From contig CAIKVH010000086.1 of assembly GCA_903830725.1 (NCBI GenBank), positions 1-64,000 on the forward strand: a stretch of 64,000 nucleotides of DNA. The letters are read 5' to 3'. The notes below the pieces were generated by a model that saw only the letters and a program-made list of their open reading frames with translations, searched no databases and was not told the origin of the DNA. Below are positions 43,366 to 52,097 of the stretch, piece after piece (the stretch's first letter is position 1; each line of letters opens with the position of its first letter). The DNA comes from an uncultured Burkholderiales bacterium. Lineage in GTDB: Bacteria; Pseudomonadota; Gammaproteobacteria; Burkholderiales; Burkholderiaceae_C. The position numbers were made by a program, and so were the translations under genes.

Positions 43366-44775
43366 TCAGAGTTGATCAATGGCGCCAAGAGGCTCATTCA
43401 TTTTTTTGAAAATAAAGATATTTTTCTTGCTTATTTTTCTTAAAAATGCCCGAATGATTTTGTAAGTATCTAAATCAAATTCGGGTAATGAGTTCTCTAA
43501 TAGATCGTGGATAGAATCTTGGTCACTGGCCATGCCAAGGTAACTCCATTTATAAAACAAATGATGGCTTTCGCCCTCCCTTATGCCGATTGCTCCTTGG
43601 TAGGGCCATATCGCCAATTCGAGTTGTTTCAAAGCTGAGGTAAGTTTTAAATTGTGTAATTCTTTTTTTTCTAGTCCTATGCATGCGCCGGAGCAAGTTT
43701 TTAATTGATATCCAAAGCACGGTTTTCCGGGCTGTACTTTCTCTATTCCTAGGGTAGCCTCGCAGATCCCGTTGGTTTGTGCTAATTTCTTTAAAATCTC
43801 TAAGGCCTCTCGCTTGCTCCTAAATGGCCCGTAAATATGCTTCTGAGTTCCGGGCGCAAGGTCATGCTTTGAAATCAAAGTTGGAACCAAATACCCACTC
43901 CGATTTTCGACAAGCCGCCAGGCGCAAAGCTCAGTAGTTCTTCGAAGTCGAATATTCATAGTGGGCAAATATTCTTTGATTAATTTGGATTCAAGTAGTA
44001 AAGCACCTAGCTCACCACTCGTCTCAATCCATTCGATGTCCTTAATCCTGAGAGACATCTTTGCTTCTTTTCGTTGCGTGAGTGCACTTTGAAAATGACT
44101 AAGCACTCTTGTTCTAAGGGTTTTACTTTTGCCGATATATAGATATTCTTTGTTGTCTGCGTAAAAAATATACACACCAGGTGTGTCCGGTATCGATGAG
44201 ACCAAAGATTCGTCAATGTGGGCAGGGAGAGACTTTTGCTTTAAGAGCTTCTCAAGAACTTCTTGTATTCTGTCTTCGCCAAATTTTTGAACGCATAATT
44301 GCCAAAATTGCAAAAGGATGTCGGCGTCCCCCATTGCCCTGTGACGCGCCAGACATTTGAGGCCATGTGTTGAAATGATGGTGTCAAGATTGTGTCGACT
44401 TTGCTCTGGGAACAGGAGTCTGGATAACTTAACCGTGCATAAGACCTTGGGCTTAAAGTCAATACCGACTCTTTTGAATGCGGCTTTTAAAAATCCGTAG
44501 TCAAAATGTGCGTTATGAGCAATAAAAACCTTTTTCTCTAGCTCCTTGTATAGTCTTGGCGCGATCTCCTCAAAACTGGGTTGTCCTTCAACCATTTGTT
44601 GGCTAATTCCGGTGAGGGCTGTGATGCCTGTTGGGATAAAAGTATGGGGATCAAGTAGGGTTTCGAAATTTTCAGTCACCCCGTTTTGTAATGTAATTAC
44701 AGCGACTTCGGTTATACGGTCTAGATCAAAATTCGATCCTGTGGTCTCGATATCAATAAAGGCAAGTGGGTTCAA
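43366..44775 (-). CDS. DnaQ-type 3'-5' exonuclease fused to a GIY-YIG (UvrC N-terminal-like) nuclease
   Basis: 469 residues. Residues about 1-170 are a DEDDh exonuclease like the Pol III epsilon subunit (FIDIETTGSNF, IAHNAHFDYGFLK, HRAMGDADILL). Residues about 195-280 are a GIY-YIG domain (GVYIFYADNKEYLYIGKSKTLRTRV), followed by a UvrC-like tail with a Cys-rich patch (CFGYQLKTCSGACIG). The same architecture is known from Rv2191-type proteins and related Cho/UvrC relatives. A role in DNA repair is likely; substrates are unknown. A weak TCCCG/CGGGA hairpin lies downstream at about 43318-43336. Confidence 0.88.
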   Translation of the reverse strand: MNPLAFIDIETTGSNFDLDRITEVAVITLQNGVTENFETLLDPHTFIPTGITALTGISQQMVEGQPSFEEIAPRLYKELEKKVFIAHNAHFDYGFLKAAFKRVGIDFKPKVLCTVKLSRLLFPEQSRHNLDTIISTHGLKCLARHRAMGDADILLQFWQLCVQKFGEDRIQEVLEKLLKQKSLPAHIDESLVSSIPDTPGVYIFYADNKEYLYIGKSKTLRTRVLSHFQSALTQRKEAKMSLRIKDIEWIETSGELGALLLESKLIKEYLPTMNIRLRRTTELCAWRLVENRSGYLVPTLISKHDLAPGTQKHIYGPFRSKREALEILKKLAQTNGICEATLGIEKVQPGKPCFGYQLKTCSGACIGLEKKELHNLKLTSALKQLELAIWPYQGAIGIREGESHHLFYKWSYLGMASDQDSIHDLLENSLPEFDLDTYKIIRAFLRKISKKNIFIFKKMNEPLGAIDQL

Positions 44776-44860
44776 GATATAAGAAGATGTACAGGAGTTA
44801 AGTTAATGCCTAGCAAAAGGTTGGCAGGACAAAGCTAAGGGGATACTATCAGTAGGGGGG

Positions 44861-45376
44861 CTATACCTTATCATTTATCATCGCCCAGCGCTCGTGATCT
44901 CTCCAATCACCATTTATTTTTAAAAACTTTGGGCTATATCCCTCATACAAAAGGCCAACTGATTTGGCTAGGCCGATAGAAGATTTGTTGTTAGGTTGAA
45001 TATTTGCTTCCAGGCGATGAAGTTTGAATTTTTTGAAAGCCCTTTCAATGATGATTGACAGTGCTTCCTTCATATAGCCCTCGCCCCTGAAGCCATTAAA
45101 AGCATAGTAAATCAGGTACCCGCATTTAAAATGCCCCATGAAAATGTCTCTAATTTCAATAACACCCACAAGGGCGCCGTCGCCCATGCGTCGGATGAGG
45201 TAGGCCTTGTCCTCAGGAGCTGAAATAGCCTTGATCAGCTGTGTAAAGGCTTTGCGGGTTTTGATCACTTCAATCCAAGGTTTTAGGGTTTTGATACTGC
45301 CTCTAACGGCTCGCAGATACTCATCCTCATGTTTGGATTGAATTTTCTCAATATAGATGCGACTAGAAGGCGTCAT
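44861..45376 (-). CDS. GNAT N-acetyltransferase (RimJ/RimL-like)
   Basis: 171 residues covering one GNAT domain. Typical elements: LVGVIEIRDIFMGHFKCGYLIYY, the acetyl-CoA loop GFRGEGYMKEALSIII (Q/RxxGxG/A-like) and EANIQPNNKSSIGLAKSVGLLYEGY, diagnostic for RimJ/RimL relatives, which acetylate protein or small-molecule amines. 85 bp upstream of the exonuclease fusion on the same strand. Confidence 0.88.
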   Translation of the reverse strand: MTPSSRIYIEKIQSKHEDEYLRAVRGSIKTLKPWIEVIKTRKAFTQLIKAISAPEDKAYLIRRMGDGALVGVIEIRDIFMGHFKCGYLIYYAFNGFRGEGYMKEALSIIIERAFKKFKLHRLEANIQPNNKSSIGLAKSVGLLYEGYSPKFLKINGDWRDHERWAMINDKV

Positions 45377-45753
45377 TTTTGGGTAACCGCTTAAAAGCGT
45401 TCTTGGGTTACAAATTCAGGATCAGAAGGGTATATTTTGAATGAGTATACTGATTTAAATATTACATAATACAACTGAATGGCTTTTACATCTAGCAGCT
45501 TCAGGTGGACGCAGTGCTCTCTAATCTTTGCATCGTTGACCCTACTAGGTCCTGGGTGTAAGGTCCTTGGTCGGAGTTACCCTAGGTTAGTCTTTATAAC
45601 TCTAGTGGGGGCAATAAAAACGATATAGTTAATCAAGTGGATACAAGTTTTAACTTTGCGCTGCGACGAGATTTTGAGCTCTATCTTTTGACTCTAATTC
45701 TTAGCGTTTAGTATTTGATGCTTCGTAAATGACATTCAATGTAGGAATCAGCA
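45377..45753. other. 377-bp gap upstream of the gentisate-type dioxygenase
   Basis: No supported gene. AGGTCCTGG (45547-45555) and AGGTCCTTGG (45561-45570) form an imperfect direct repeat one and a half helix turns apart. The region must carry promoters for the acetyltransferase (minus) and dioxygenase (plus) genes. Confidence 0.6.
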
Positions 45754-46797
45754 ATGACAGATTTAGCACGATTAGAGGATTTACCCGTTGATTACCGCCA
45801 AGCGCTTACGGATCAAAATTTAGTTCCCCTATGGCCAAGTTTAAGGGGTGTGTTACCCCCTGAGAAGCCCAGGGCGCAAACGGCTCCAGCTTTTTGGTCC
45901 TATCAGGCCATAAAGCCACTGCTTTTGAGGGCAGGGGAGCTGACACCCATAGAAAAGGCTGAGCGTCGTGTCCTAGTTCTGGCCAATCCAGGGCATGGAT
46001 TGGAGAAGATGCAGGCAAGTCCTGCGATTTATTTAGGCATGCAACTTTTACTCCCTGGTGAGTGGGCGCCAGCCCACAGACATACCCCTAATGCTGTCAG
46101 GATGATTGTTGAAGGTGAGGGCGCTTACACAACCGTGAACGGAGAAAAATGCCCTATGAGCCGCGGTGATTTAATTTTGACCCCAACCGGACAGTGGCAT
46201 GAGCACGGTCACGACGGGAGCGAGCCAGTAGTCTGGCTAGATGTTCTTGATTTACCACTCGTTTATTACACCGAGACTTCGTATCATATTAATGGAAATA
46301 GACAAGCAACTGATGCAGTTAGGGGTGACAAAATCTATAAGTACGGGGGCGTTGTTCCAACACGTGACTTTGACCGTAGTACTCGCAGTTATCCCATGAT
46401 TCGCTATCCATGGGTTGAAGTCAAAGAGTCTTTGCTTGTGCTTGGGGCTGAGGAGCCTGAGCTCACCTCAGTTATGGTGACCTATGTTAATCCGGAGACG
46501 GGTGCGGACGTAGAAAATATTCTGGGGTTTTACGCGCTCATGCTTCGTCCAGGTCAGACCCTAAAGATGCCGGTCCGTTCGCCCTCGTGCGTTTATCACG
46601 TCATTGAAGGCGCTACACAGGTTAGAGTAATGCAAGAGGAATTTGAATTATGCGAAGCGGATACATGTTGCGCTCCTGGGTATACGCAGGTCACTTTAGT
46701 TAACCTTCACACCGATAAGCCTACTTTCATTTTCATGACAGATGAATCTCCACTTCACCGAAAGCTCGGAGTTTATGAGGTGAGGAGTGCAAATTAA
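45754..46797 (+). CDS. gentisate 1,2-dioxygenase-like cupin enzyme
   Basis: Ring-cleaving dioxygenase with two cupin domains, 347 residues. Iron-binding histidines are in PAHRHTPNAVRMIVEGEGAYT and GQWHEHGHDG; the C-terminal cupin has SPSCVYHVIEGATQVRV. The family includes gentisate, salicylate and 1-hydroxy-2-naphthoate dioxygenases; gentisate is the most common substrate, giving maleylpyruvate. The usual next genes (fumarylpyruvate hydrolase, maleylpyruvate isomerase) are not adjacent; a Bug protein follows 46 bp downstream. The flavin hydroxylase at 32124 could supply gentisate, but it is 12 kb away. Confidence 0.87.
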   Translation: MTDLARLEDLPVDYRQALTDQNLVPLWPSLRGVLPPEKPRAQTAPAFWSYQAIKPLLLRAGELTPIEKAERRVLVLANPGHGLEKMQASPAIYLGMQLLLPGEWAPAHRHTPNAVRMIVEGEGAYTTVNGEKCPMSRGDLILTPTGQWHEHGHDGSEPVVWLDVLDLPLVYYTETSYHINGNRQATDAVRGDKIYKYGGVVPTRDFDRSTRSYPMIRYPWVEVKESLLVLGAEEPELTSVMVTYVNPETGADVENILGFYALMLRPGQTLKMPVRSPSCVYHVIEGATQVRVMQEEFELCEADTCCAPGYTQVTLVNLHTDKPTFIFMTDESPLHRKLGVYEVRSAN

Positions 46798-46843
46798 TTT
46801 CTGATGGTGTAATTTTTAACCCCACTCTTTATTTGGAGACATT

Positions 46844-47848
46844 ATGAGTAAAACCCTTTTGGATCAGATTTTTGGTATCTTGAGGTTTGGCGCATGCGGC
46901 TTGATCGGGCTATTTAGTTGCTTTGGATACGCACAGCAAACCGTAACCTATCCAACCAAACCCGTAACGATTGTGACGGCCTTTGCCTCCGGGAGCGGGC
47001 CAGATGCTGTGTTGCGGCAAGTTACTGAAAAACTCTCCAAGTTGTGGGGCCAACCTGTCTATATCCAAAATAAACCGGGGGGAGGTGGTTTTATAGCGAT
47101 TGAATCAGTGATTAGGTTAGCGCCTGATGGATATACCTTGATTCAACTCGATAGTGAGCATTTAGCCGCATTACCGCACCTTTATAAGTCTAAGGGATTC
47201 GTCACTTTAAATGCGTTAGATCCGGTTGCTCCCATGTTTCGGACCCCCTTTCTTATTGCTGTTGCAACAGACTCTAAATGGCAAAACATGAAAGATTTAA
47301 TCGCAACAGCTAAATTGGAGCCGGGAAAGGTGAGTTACGGCTCTTGGGGCATTGGAAGTCCTGGTCACTTAGGGGGGGAGGAGCTTGGACTTTTGACAAG
47401 CACTGAGATGACGCATGTGGCATATCGCGAGGTTTCGCAACTCTTTACTTCGGTCGGGTCGGGTGATGTGCAGTGGAGTTTGGCAAGTATTCCCTCGAGT
47501 CAGGGTATCTTCAAGGCTGGGAAGATTCGCTATATTGCTGTAGCTACATCTAAGAGGCTTTCCATCATGCCCGACGTTCCTACGGTCTCCGAGGCCGGCG
47601 GGCCGCAGGGCTTTGCGGTCAACTCCTTTGTCAGTTTGTTATCCCCTAAAGGAATTTCTCCTGAGCTTAAATCTAAAATCAATTCAGATGTGATCAAAGT
47701 TTTATCCGATCCAGAGGTTAAGGCTAGATTTGATACCTTTGCCTTTGAGGGGCTTTCATGGTCGCCAGAGGAAATTAGGAAAAATGCTGAATTGAAAGAG
47801 AAGGTGTATCAAAAATTAATTGAGCGAAAAAACATTAGCTTGGATTGA
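46844..47848 (+). CDS. Bug-family (TctC-like) periplasmic binding protein
   Basis: 334 residues, signal peptide (cleavage near GYAQQ), then YPTKPVTIVTAFASGSGPDAVLRQVTEKLSK, PVYIQNKPGGGGFIAIE and VSYGSWGIGSPGHLGGEELG, typical of Bug receptors. No transporter membrane subunits are adjacent. Downstream of a gentisate-type dioxygenase it probably binds an aromatic acid or ring-cleavage product, either for uptake or sensing. Identity of the family is sure; ligand unknown. Confidence 0.88.
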   Translation: MSKTLLDQIFGILRFGACGLIGLFSCFGYAQQTVTYPTKPVTIVTAFASGSGPDAVLRQVTEKLSKLWGQPVYIQNKPGGGGFIAIESVIRLAPDGYTLIQLDSEHLAALPHLYKSKGFVTLNALDPVAPMFRTPFLIAVATDSKWQNMKDLIATAKLEPGKVSYGSWGIGSPGHLGGEELGLLTSTEMTHVAYREVSQLFTSVGSGDVQWSLASIPSSQGIFKAGKIRYIAVATSKRLSIMPDVPTVSEAGGPQGFAVNSFVSLLSPKGISPELKSKINSDVIKVLSDPEVKARFDTFAFEGLSWSPEEIRKNAELKEKVYQKLIERKNISLD

Positions 47849-48445
47849 GGCGCAGACCACAGGCCCTAAGGAAATCCCTAGTCTTTTATCGACTTTAAGC
47901 ACTAAATCTATGAACACTTTTATCTCGAGTATTAGATTGAACTGATGCGTAGTGAATAAGCCGCTGAAAGTTGTTCCTGATGGTGTTCTTAGAAGTGAAT
48001 GGATGTAGTGCATTTAAATAATTGATTTCTTTGAATTTTTTTAAAAATAATTTATTTGAATAGTTGATCTCGACAGTGATTAAAGCAAATGAAATGGCTA
48101 GTCTGGGTTCAGCTCATGAATTCAATTCGCTTGAATTAATGAGCTAGCATTTTGATAATCATTGCGTTTGGTTAAAGTTTCTATGAGACTCAAAAAAATG
48201 ATTAAACATCGATGTGTTGTTTTTCTTAAAAAAAATGGTTCACTTTTTTTGAATTTCAATGAATTATTTGTTACACTCCAAAAATCGGATGAGCAATATT
48301 GGACAAAATATATTTAAGTTGTCTAAGAAGTTTGTTGAACGTTTGAGGGTAGTTAAGCAAAATGGCGGCTACTTTTAAACTTCAAATATGCGAATCTAGT
48401 TTTAAAGGCAGAAAACATTGATCTTTCCAGCTATTAGGGTGATGC
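47849..48445. other. 597-bp AT-rich gap with a long stem-loop
   Basis: The longest gene-free stretch of the window. It is very A+T-rich after about 48000. The only strong structure is the stem-loop at 48111-48145. Homopolymeric A and T runs lie at 48215-48260. It must contain the promoter of the cysteine-cluster gene at 48446. A small RNA here cannot be confirmed or excluded from sequence. Confidence 0.6.
48111..48145. other. 15-position stem-loop in the 47849-48445 gap
   Basis: AGCTCATGAATTCAA (48111-48125) pairs with TTGAATTAATGAGCT (48131-48145) over a TTCGC loop with one mismatch. No T-run follows. It could be a terminator for the Bug gene 260 bp upstream, a dyad operator or part of a small RNA. 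Confidence 0.6.
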
Positions 48446-48889
48446 GTGCTTTTTGATCACTGCGCAGAATGCCGACGTTGTTGCAATACTGAGCAGGGAC
48501 AAGCTCCCCTTGAAATTACATTGACTGCAACAGAAGCCGACCAAATCGGGGAATTCTGCCTCGACGGTAATTGCCAATATCTAGGCGATAAAGGCTGTAC
48601 ATTAGGCTCCAAAAAGCCTTTTAGTTGCACTTTGTACCCCCTCTCTTACAACCCCAAATCACGCAGTTTCTCATTTGATACTGAGTGTCCCCTAATGCCC
48701 GAGTACTTTGAGCAGTTAAGCAACCCAGCCAGTGAGGCATCTCAGCATCTGGATTTGGTTGCAAAGCAAATCCAAAAACTTGAAAAAATTGATCCTGAGT
48801 TCCTTCAGACCAATTATGAAATCGATATTGATTATTTCGATTTGAAAAAGCTCCCCACAAAACCTTTAACTAGGAGTGCATCCAAATGA
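48446..48889 (+). CDS. YkgJ-family cysteine-cluster protein
   Basis: 147 residues from GTG 48446, preceded by AGGGTGA. Nine cysteines fall within the first 81 residues (6, 9, 12, 13, 38, 43, 51, 61, 81), including CAECRRCC and CQYLGDKGCTLGSKKPFSC, the pattern of YkgJ/UPF0153 proteins, which probably bind zinc or an iron-sulphur cluster. The last ~60 residues are acidic and lack cysteines. It overlaps the next gene by four bases (ATGA), so the two products are made together. Confidence 0.83.
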   Translation: MLFDHCAECRRCCNTEQGQAPLEITLTATEADQIGEFCLDGNCQYLGDKGCTLGSKKPFSCTLYPLSYNPKSRSFSFDTECPLMPEYFEQLSNPASEASQHLDLVAKQIQKLEKIDPEFLQTNYEIDIDYFDLKKLPTKPLTRSASK

Positions 48890-49842
48890 GTGAAGTTTTA
48901 ACCTCAGTGAATATACCGTTACAAACCAATAATTCAACTGCAGATGCAAATGTCGCTCCTGTTAAGGAGGCCTCAACCAAGGTTAAGCGCATTAAGCCTG
49001 CCCTGCGGGTTAAGGAGGTTGGGAACCAGAGCTGGACTTCTAAGAATTTGGTTGTGAAAAGTGACCACAACAACATTCGCTACTACACCACACGTTGGGA
49101 TGCGCTTTGTCCGTATATTGAGGTAACGGAGGAAATGCTGGATATGGCTCCTAAGCCTTTTGTGGTCTACGCCATTCCTCCGGATAGCCCATTTGGCGTT
49201 CCAATCAATGATAAATACGGGTTGGTTAATGTCGGAGATGAGAATTTCTGGGCCGATGAGCGCAGAATTCGTAAATTTAAGGAATTGGACAAGCAGTACC
49301 GCAATTTTGAGTACTCCGAGGAGGTCATTCCAGGGTATGAGCTATCTGTATCCGATATTTTTGAAATGGGCGGTGAACACTTTGCAAACTATTGCATTGA
49401 CGACCGAGAGGTTGAGGGCTTTATCGACTATGTGCGTAAGTTGGATGTGCTCGTTTTGCGAGTGCATGACAGCGAAGGTGAGTTGGTGCTAACGGATGTC
49501 TCAATCCTACTGCCTGAATACAACCAGGTTTATGGAAGTTTTTGCCAGTGGAATAGGGATTTTAAGAACAGATCTCCCGGCATCTACGCATGTTTGTTAG
49601 CAAGTCGTTGGGCTGCTAAAAATGGATACAAATTCTACAATTTAGGCCCAGTAGATGACTACGGCTACAAGTCACTATTCGTCACCGAGTTTGAGCCAAT
49701 TTATGCGCTAGCCATCACGGATATGGATCATCCACTTGTCTTAGATCCAACTTCTCCTATCAATATTGACTTCAAGCCGCATGAGCTCAATCAAATTTAC
49801 CGCAACTTACCAGAACAGCAAATTGTGAATGCTGTAGGTTAA
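48886..49842 (+). CDS. acyltransferase-like protein (GNAT/arginyltransferase-type fold), coupled to the cysteine-cluster gene
   Basis: 318 residues, no signal peptide. The first ~50 are low complexity. The C-terminal part, about 195-271, has the strand-helix-strand look of the GNAT/FemX/Ate superfamily: LVLTDVSILL, then PGIYACLLASRWAAKNGYKFYNLG and GYKSLFVTEFEPIYALAI, reminiscent of arginyl-tRNA-protein transferases. I cannot name a specific activity. The ATGA overlap with the YkgJ-type gene argues for a joint function, possibly protein modification. A bidirectional terminator follows. Confidence 0.65.
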   Translation: MSEVLTSVNIPLQTNNSTADANVAPVKEASTKVKRIKPALRVKEVGNQSWTSKNLVVKSDHNNIRYYTTRWDALCPYIEVTEEMLDMAPKPFVVYAIPPDSPFGVPINDKYGLVNVGDENFWADERRIRKFKELDKQYRNFEYSEEVIPGYELSVSDIFEMGGEHFANYCIDDREVEGFIDYVRKLDVLVLRVHDSEGELVLTDVSILLPEYNQVYGSFCQWNRDFKNRSPGIYACLLASRWAAKNGYKFYNLGPVDDYGYKSLFVTEFEPIYALAITDMDHPLVLDPTSPINIDFKPHELNQIYRNLPEQQIVNAVG

Positions 49843-49868
49843 TTTTTCCTGCGGTATTTAGATCAGTC

Positions 49869-49892
49869 ATTTGCCCCTGCATAGGGGCAAAT
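49869..49892. terminator. bidirectional terminator between the acyltransferase-like and SET genes
   Basis: ATTTGCCCC (49869-49877) pairs perfectly with GGGGCAAAT (49884-49892) over a TGCATA loop, with A/T-rich flanks on both sides, between two convergent genes. Confidence 0.85.
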
Positions 49893-49893
49893 T

Positions 49894-50316
49894 TCATTTG
49901 AAAGTGTGCTTTTCACCAAAGGTGAGGTCGTAATCCATCATCAACTCCTCGCCAACTTTGATGGACTTGAGGGTGACAAGCTTGTCGTTCTTTTTGAACT
50001 GAACATTAGGATTTTTTGAGTGGTTCAGATAAACAGCTAAGTCCATTGAGTTCAGGCCCAAAGATGGAACAAGAAATTTATCCTTGTCAAAGTAACAAAA
50101 TATTTTCATCTGCTTTTTAACGGATGCAGGGACGCCCTTAAGCTCTTTATGCGTAAAAGGAACGTCTTTGTATTTCATTTTACTTTTAAGGGGATTAACG
50201 CCCTTAGGTATCGGCTTGATGGCGAAGACGCCGATGCCGTGAACCTTGGATACCCCTAAGCGACAATACACCTCTTCGTTTAGGTGTTGTAAGAGTTTCT
50301 TTTTTAGTTCTGACAT
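49894..50316 (-). CDS. small SET-domain protein (putative lysine methyltransferase)
   Basis: 140 residues made almost only of a SET domain: GVSKVHGIGVFAIKPIPKG at the start, LNHSKNPNVQF (NHS at 98-100) and GEELMMDYD at 122-130, the SAM-binding and catalytic tyrosine pieces. No post-SET cysteines. Bacterial single-domain SET proteins methylate unknown protein targets. It converges with the acyltransferase-like gene across a shared terminator. Confidence 0.88.
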   Translation of the reverse strand: MSELKKKLLQHLNEEVYCRLGVSKVHGIGVFAIKPIPKGVNPLKSKMKYKDVPFTHKELKGVPASVKKQMKIFCYFDKDKFLVPSLGLNSMDLAVYLNHSKNPNVQFKKNDKLVTLKSIKVGEELMMDYDLTFGEKHTFK

Positions 50317-50521
50317 AAGTGAATTCCGTTGTAAGTTGGGTTCCTAATCCTTGCCAATAGCAGGAAAGACGGTTATTGTAGTCAAGCCGTGGGCAAAATG
50401 GGGGAAAATCGTATGTCTCTTGTAAATTCGCGTCAAGTGGGAGGGGGGAAGGTAGGCTGTGGCGCTCTAATCTAACCCCCTTTTAATGTTTAAATTCGAA
50501 GGCTTAAAGGGAGAGGATTAG

Positions 50522-51340
50522 ATGAGTAACAAAGATTTCAGCCAGTGGCTTATTAGTCATAAAGCCGCAATGAACCTCAAGTCATTTGATACTCGCCCCC
50601 CCTCAGATGAGCCTTGGGAGGAGCAGTTCAAGGCGGATAATATGCAAAAGTTGGGTGAAAAATTAGGACAACTCCAGTCTCTTATGCATGCGAGTAAAAC
50701 TAGGGGTTTGTTACTTGTTTTACAGGGCATGGACACCGCTGGCAAGGACGGAGCGATTAGGCGGGTATTTAGCCATGTTAGCCCGCTAGGCGTAAGGGCA
50801 GAGGCCTTTGGGGCCCCAACAGAGCACGAGCTAGAACATGATTTTCTTTGGCGCATTCACCAAAAGACCCCTGCCCTAGGGGAGATTGTTGTTTTTAACC
50901 GTAGCCACTATGAAGATGTTTTGGTCACCCGGGTTAAGGGTTGGATTTCCAAGGAGGTCTGCGAGAGGAGATTCGAGCACATTCGAGCTTTTGAGCAATT
51001 GCTGGACGATCAAGGGATTAAAGTCATTAAATGCTTTCTCAACATATCGCGCGATGAGCAAAGGAGGAGATTGAAAGAACGAATGGAGGACCCACACAAG
51101 CAGTGGAAGTTACAGCCCTCGGACTTTGAAGATCGCAAGCTCTGGGATCAGTTTGGGCATGCGTATCAAGATGCTATTAAGGAGACCTCAACTATCGAGG
51201 CCCCTTGGTACATCATCCCCGCGGACTCTAAGCACTATAGGGATCTCCTTTTGACGCAAATACTGATACATACTTTAGAGCAAATGCAACTCAAGGTTCC
51301 CAAGCCAAAATTCGATTTGTCAGCTTACTCACTCGATTAA
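50522..51340 (+). CDS. polyphosphate kinase 2 family protein (nucleotide phosphotransferase)
   Basis: 272 residues. Walker A LQGMDTAGKDGAIRR at about 67-80, then FNRSHYEDVLVTRVKGW and the lid region LNISRDEQRRRLKERMEDPHKQWK, typical of PPK2 (class III-like) enzymes that phosphorylate AMP/ADP or other nucleotides from polyphosphate. One-domain form. No signal peptide. It stands alone on the plus strand. Confidence 0.93.
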   Translation: MSNKDFSQWLISHKAAMNLKSFDTRPPSDEPWEEQFKADNMQKLGEKLGQLQSLMHASKTRGLLLVLQGMDTAGKDGAIRRVFSHVSPLGVRAEAFGAPTEHELEHDFLWRIHQKTPALGEIVVFNRSHYEDVLVTRVKGWISKEVCERRFEHIRAFEQLLDDQGIKVIKCFLNISRDEQRRRLKERMEDPHKQWKLQPSDFEDRKLWDQFGHAYQDAIKETSTIEAPWYIIPADSKHYRDLLLTQILIHTLEQMQLKVPKPKFDLSAYSLD

Positions 51341-51355
51341 CCCAGGCCAGAGGAG

Positions 51356-51751
51356 CTAACCAACATCCTCCCAACTGTAGTCGGGGGCAGCTGTTGGGCT
51401 ATCCGGGTCCAACGCAAAATACACCTCTCTGAGCTCCACATCAAAGTAGGGGGGCGCGTGTGGGTCGGTTGTCCCGGGAATTTGTATTTTTAGACTGTTG
51501 AAGACGAAGAAGTTTAAAGCTCTTAAGAAAGAGTCAAAATTTTTAATGTCCGGATGATCCTGAACAGAGAGGATAGACCATTCACTTTCATGGGTGCCAG
51601 TTATATTGAACCTTGCGACACGCACTTCAAAAAACTGGTTGGGGTATAACTGCCCATATTGCTCGATGTCAAAAAGCACCTTGCCGGTGTAGGCATTGGG
51701 CTCAACGCGAAGTAAGTTGAGGCTTTTAGGATAAATTTTTATGTATGACAT
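51356..51751 (-). CDS. hypothetical protein, 131 residues
   Basis: Not recognised. Soluble, without signal peptide or membrane segment. It is rich in aromatic residues and prolines (PKSLNLLRVEPNAYTGKVLF, GTTDPHAPPYFDVELREVYF) and ends with acidic residues and a tryptophan. The strand-rich look suggests a beta fold. It converges with the PPK2 gene, 15 bp away. It is considered real because it is compact, has an ATG and its frame is unbroken. Confidence 0.6.
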   Translation of the reverse strand: MSYIKIYPKSLNLLRVEPNAYTGKVLFDIEQYGQLYPNQFFEVRVARFNITGTHESEWSILSVQDHPDIKNFDSFLRALNFFVFNSLKIQIPGTTDPHAPPYFDVELREVYFALDPDSPTAAPDYSWEDVG

Positions 51752-52097
51752 GAATAATCTATCGGGTCAAAAGAGTTAGGAAAACCGCTATTGAGTTGGT
51801 TTATCTAATGAGTAAACATTGTAGCGAATCAACAATTTGCAAGCGCAGATGTTGCCTATGTACCTAGGAATATAGTGCCATTGTCCCTTTGTCCCTTTGT
51901 CCCTTTATTAAACCCTCAGCAGTGAGACCCTTTAAATTTATAATTGATTTCAATTGACTTGACGCGCAAGTAAATTATCTCAAAGTCACAAGCCGAACTT
52001 AATAGACGCCGTATGTCGGATCTTGCAAGGATAATTATGAATTGCTCACAGCGGCTATGGTCGTTCACTTAAAAAAACATCAAAGGGTTACGCAGCG
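51752..52097. other. 346-bp gap with tandem repeat
   Basis: No gene supported. It holds three perfect copies of GTCCCTTT (51883-51906). It must contain the divergent promoters for the genes at 51356 (minus) and 52098 (plus). Confidence 0.65.
51883..51906. repeat. 8-bp tandem repeat, three copies
   Basis: GTCCCTTT three times in a row in the gap upstream of 52098, similar in form to the AAGGATCC and ATAAGTTGG arrays elsewhere in the window. Confidence 0.9.
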
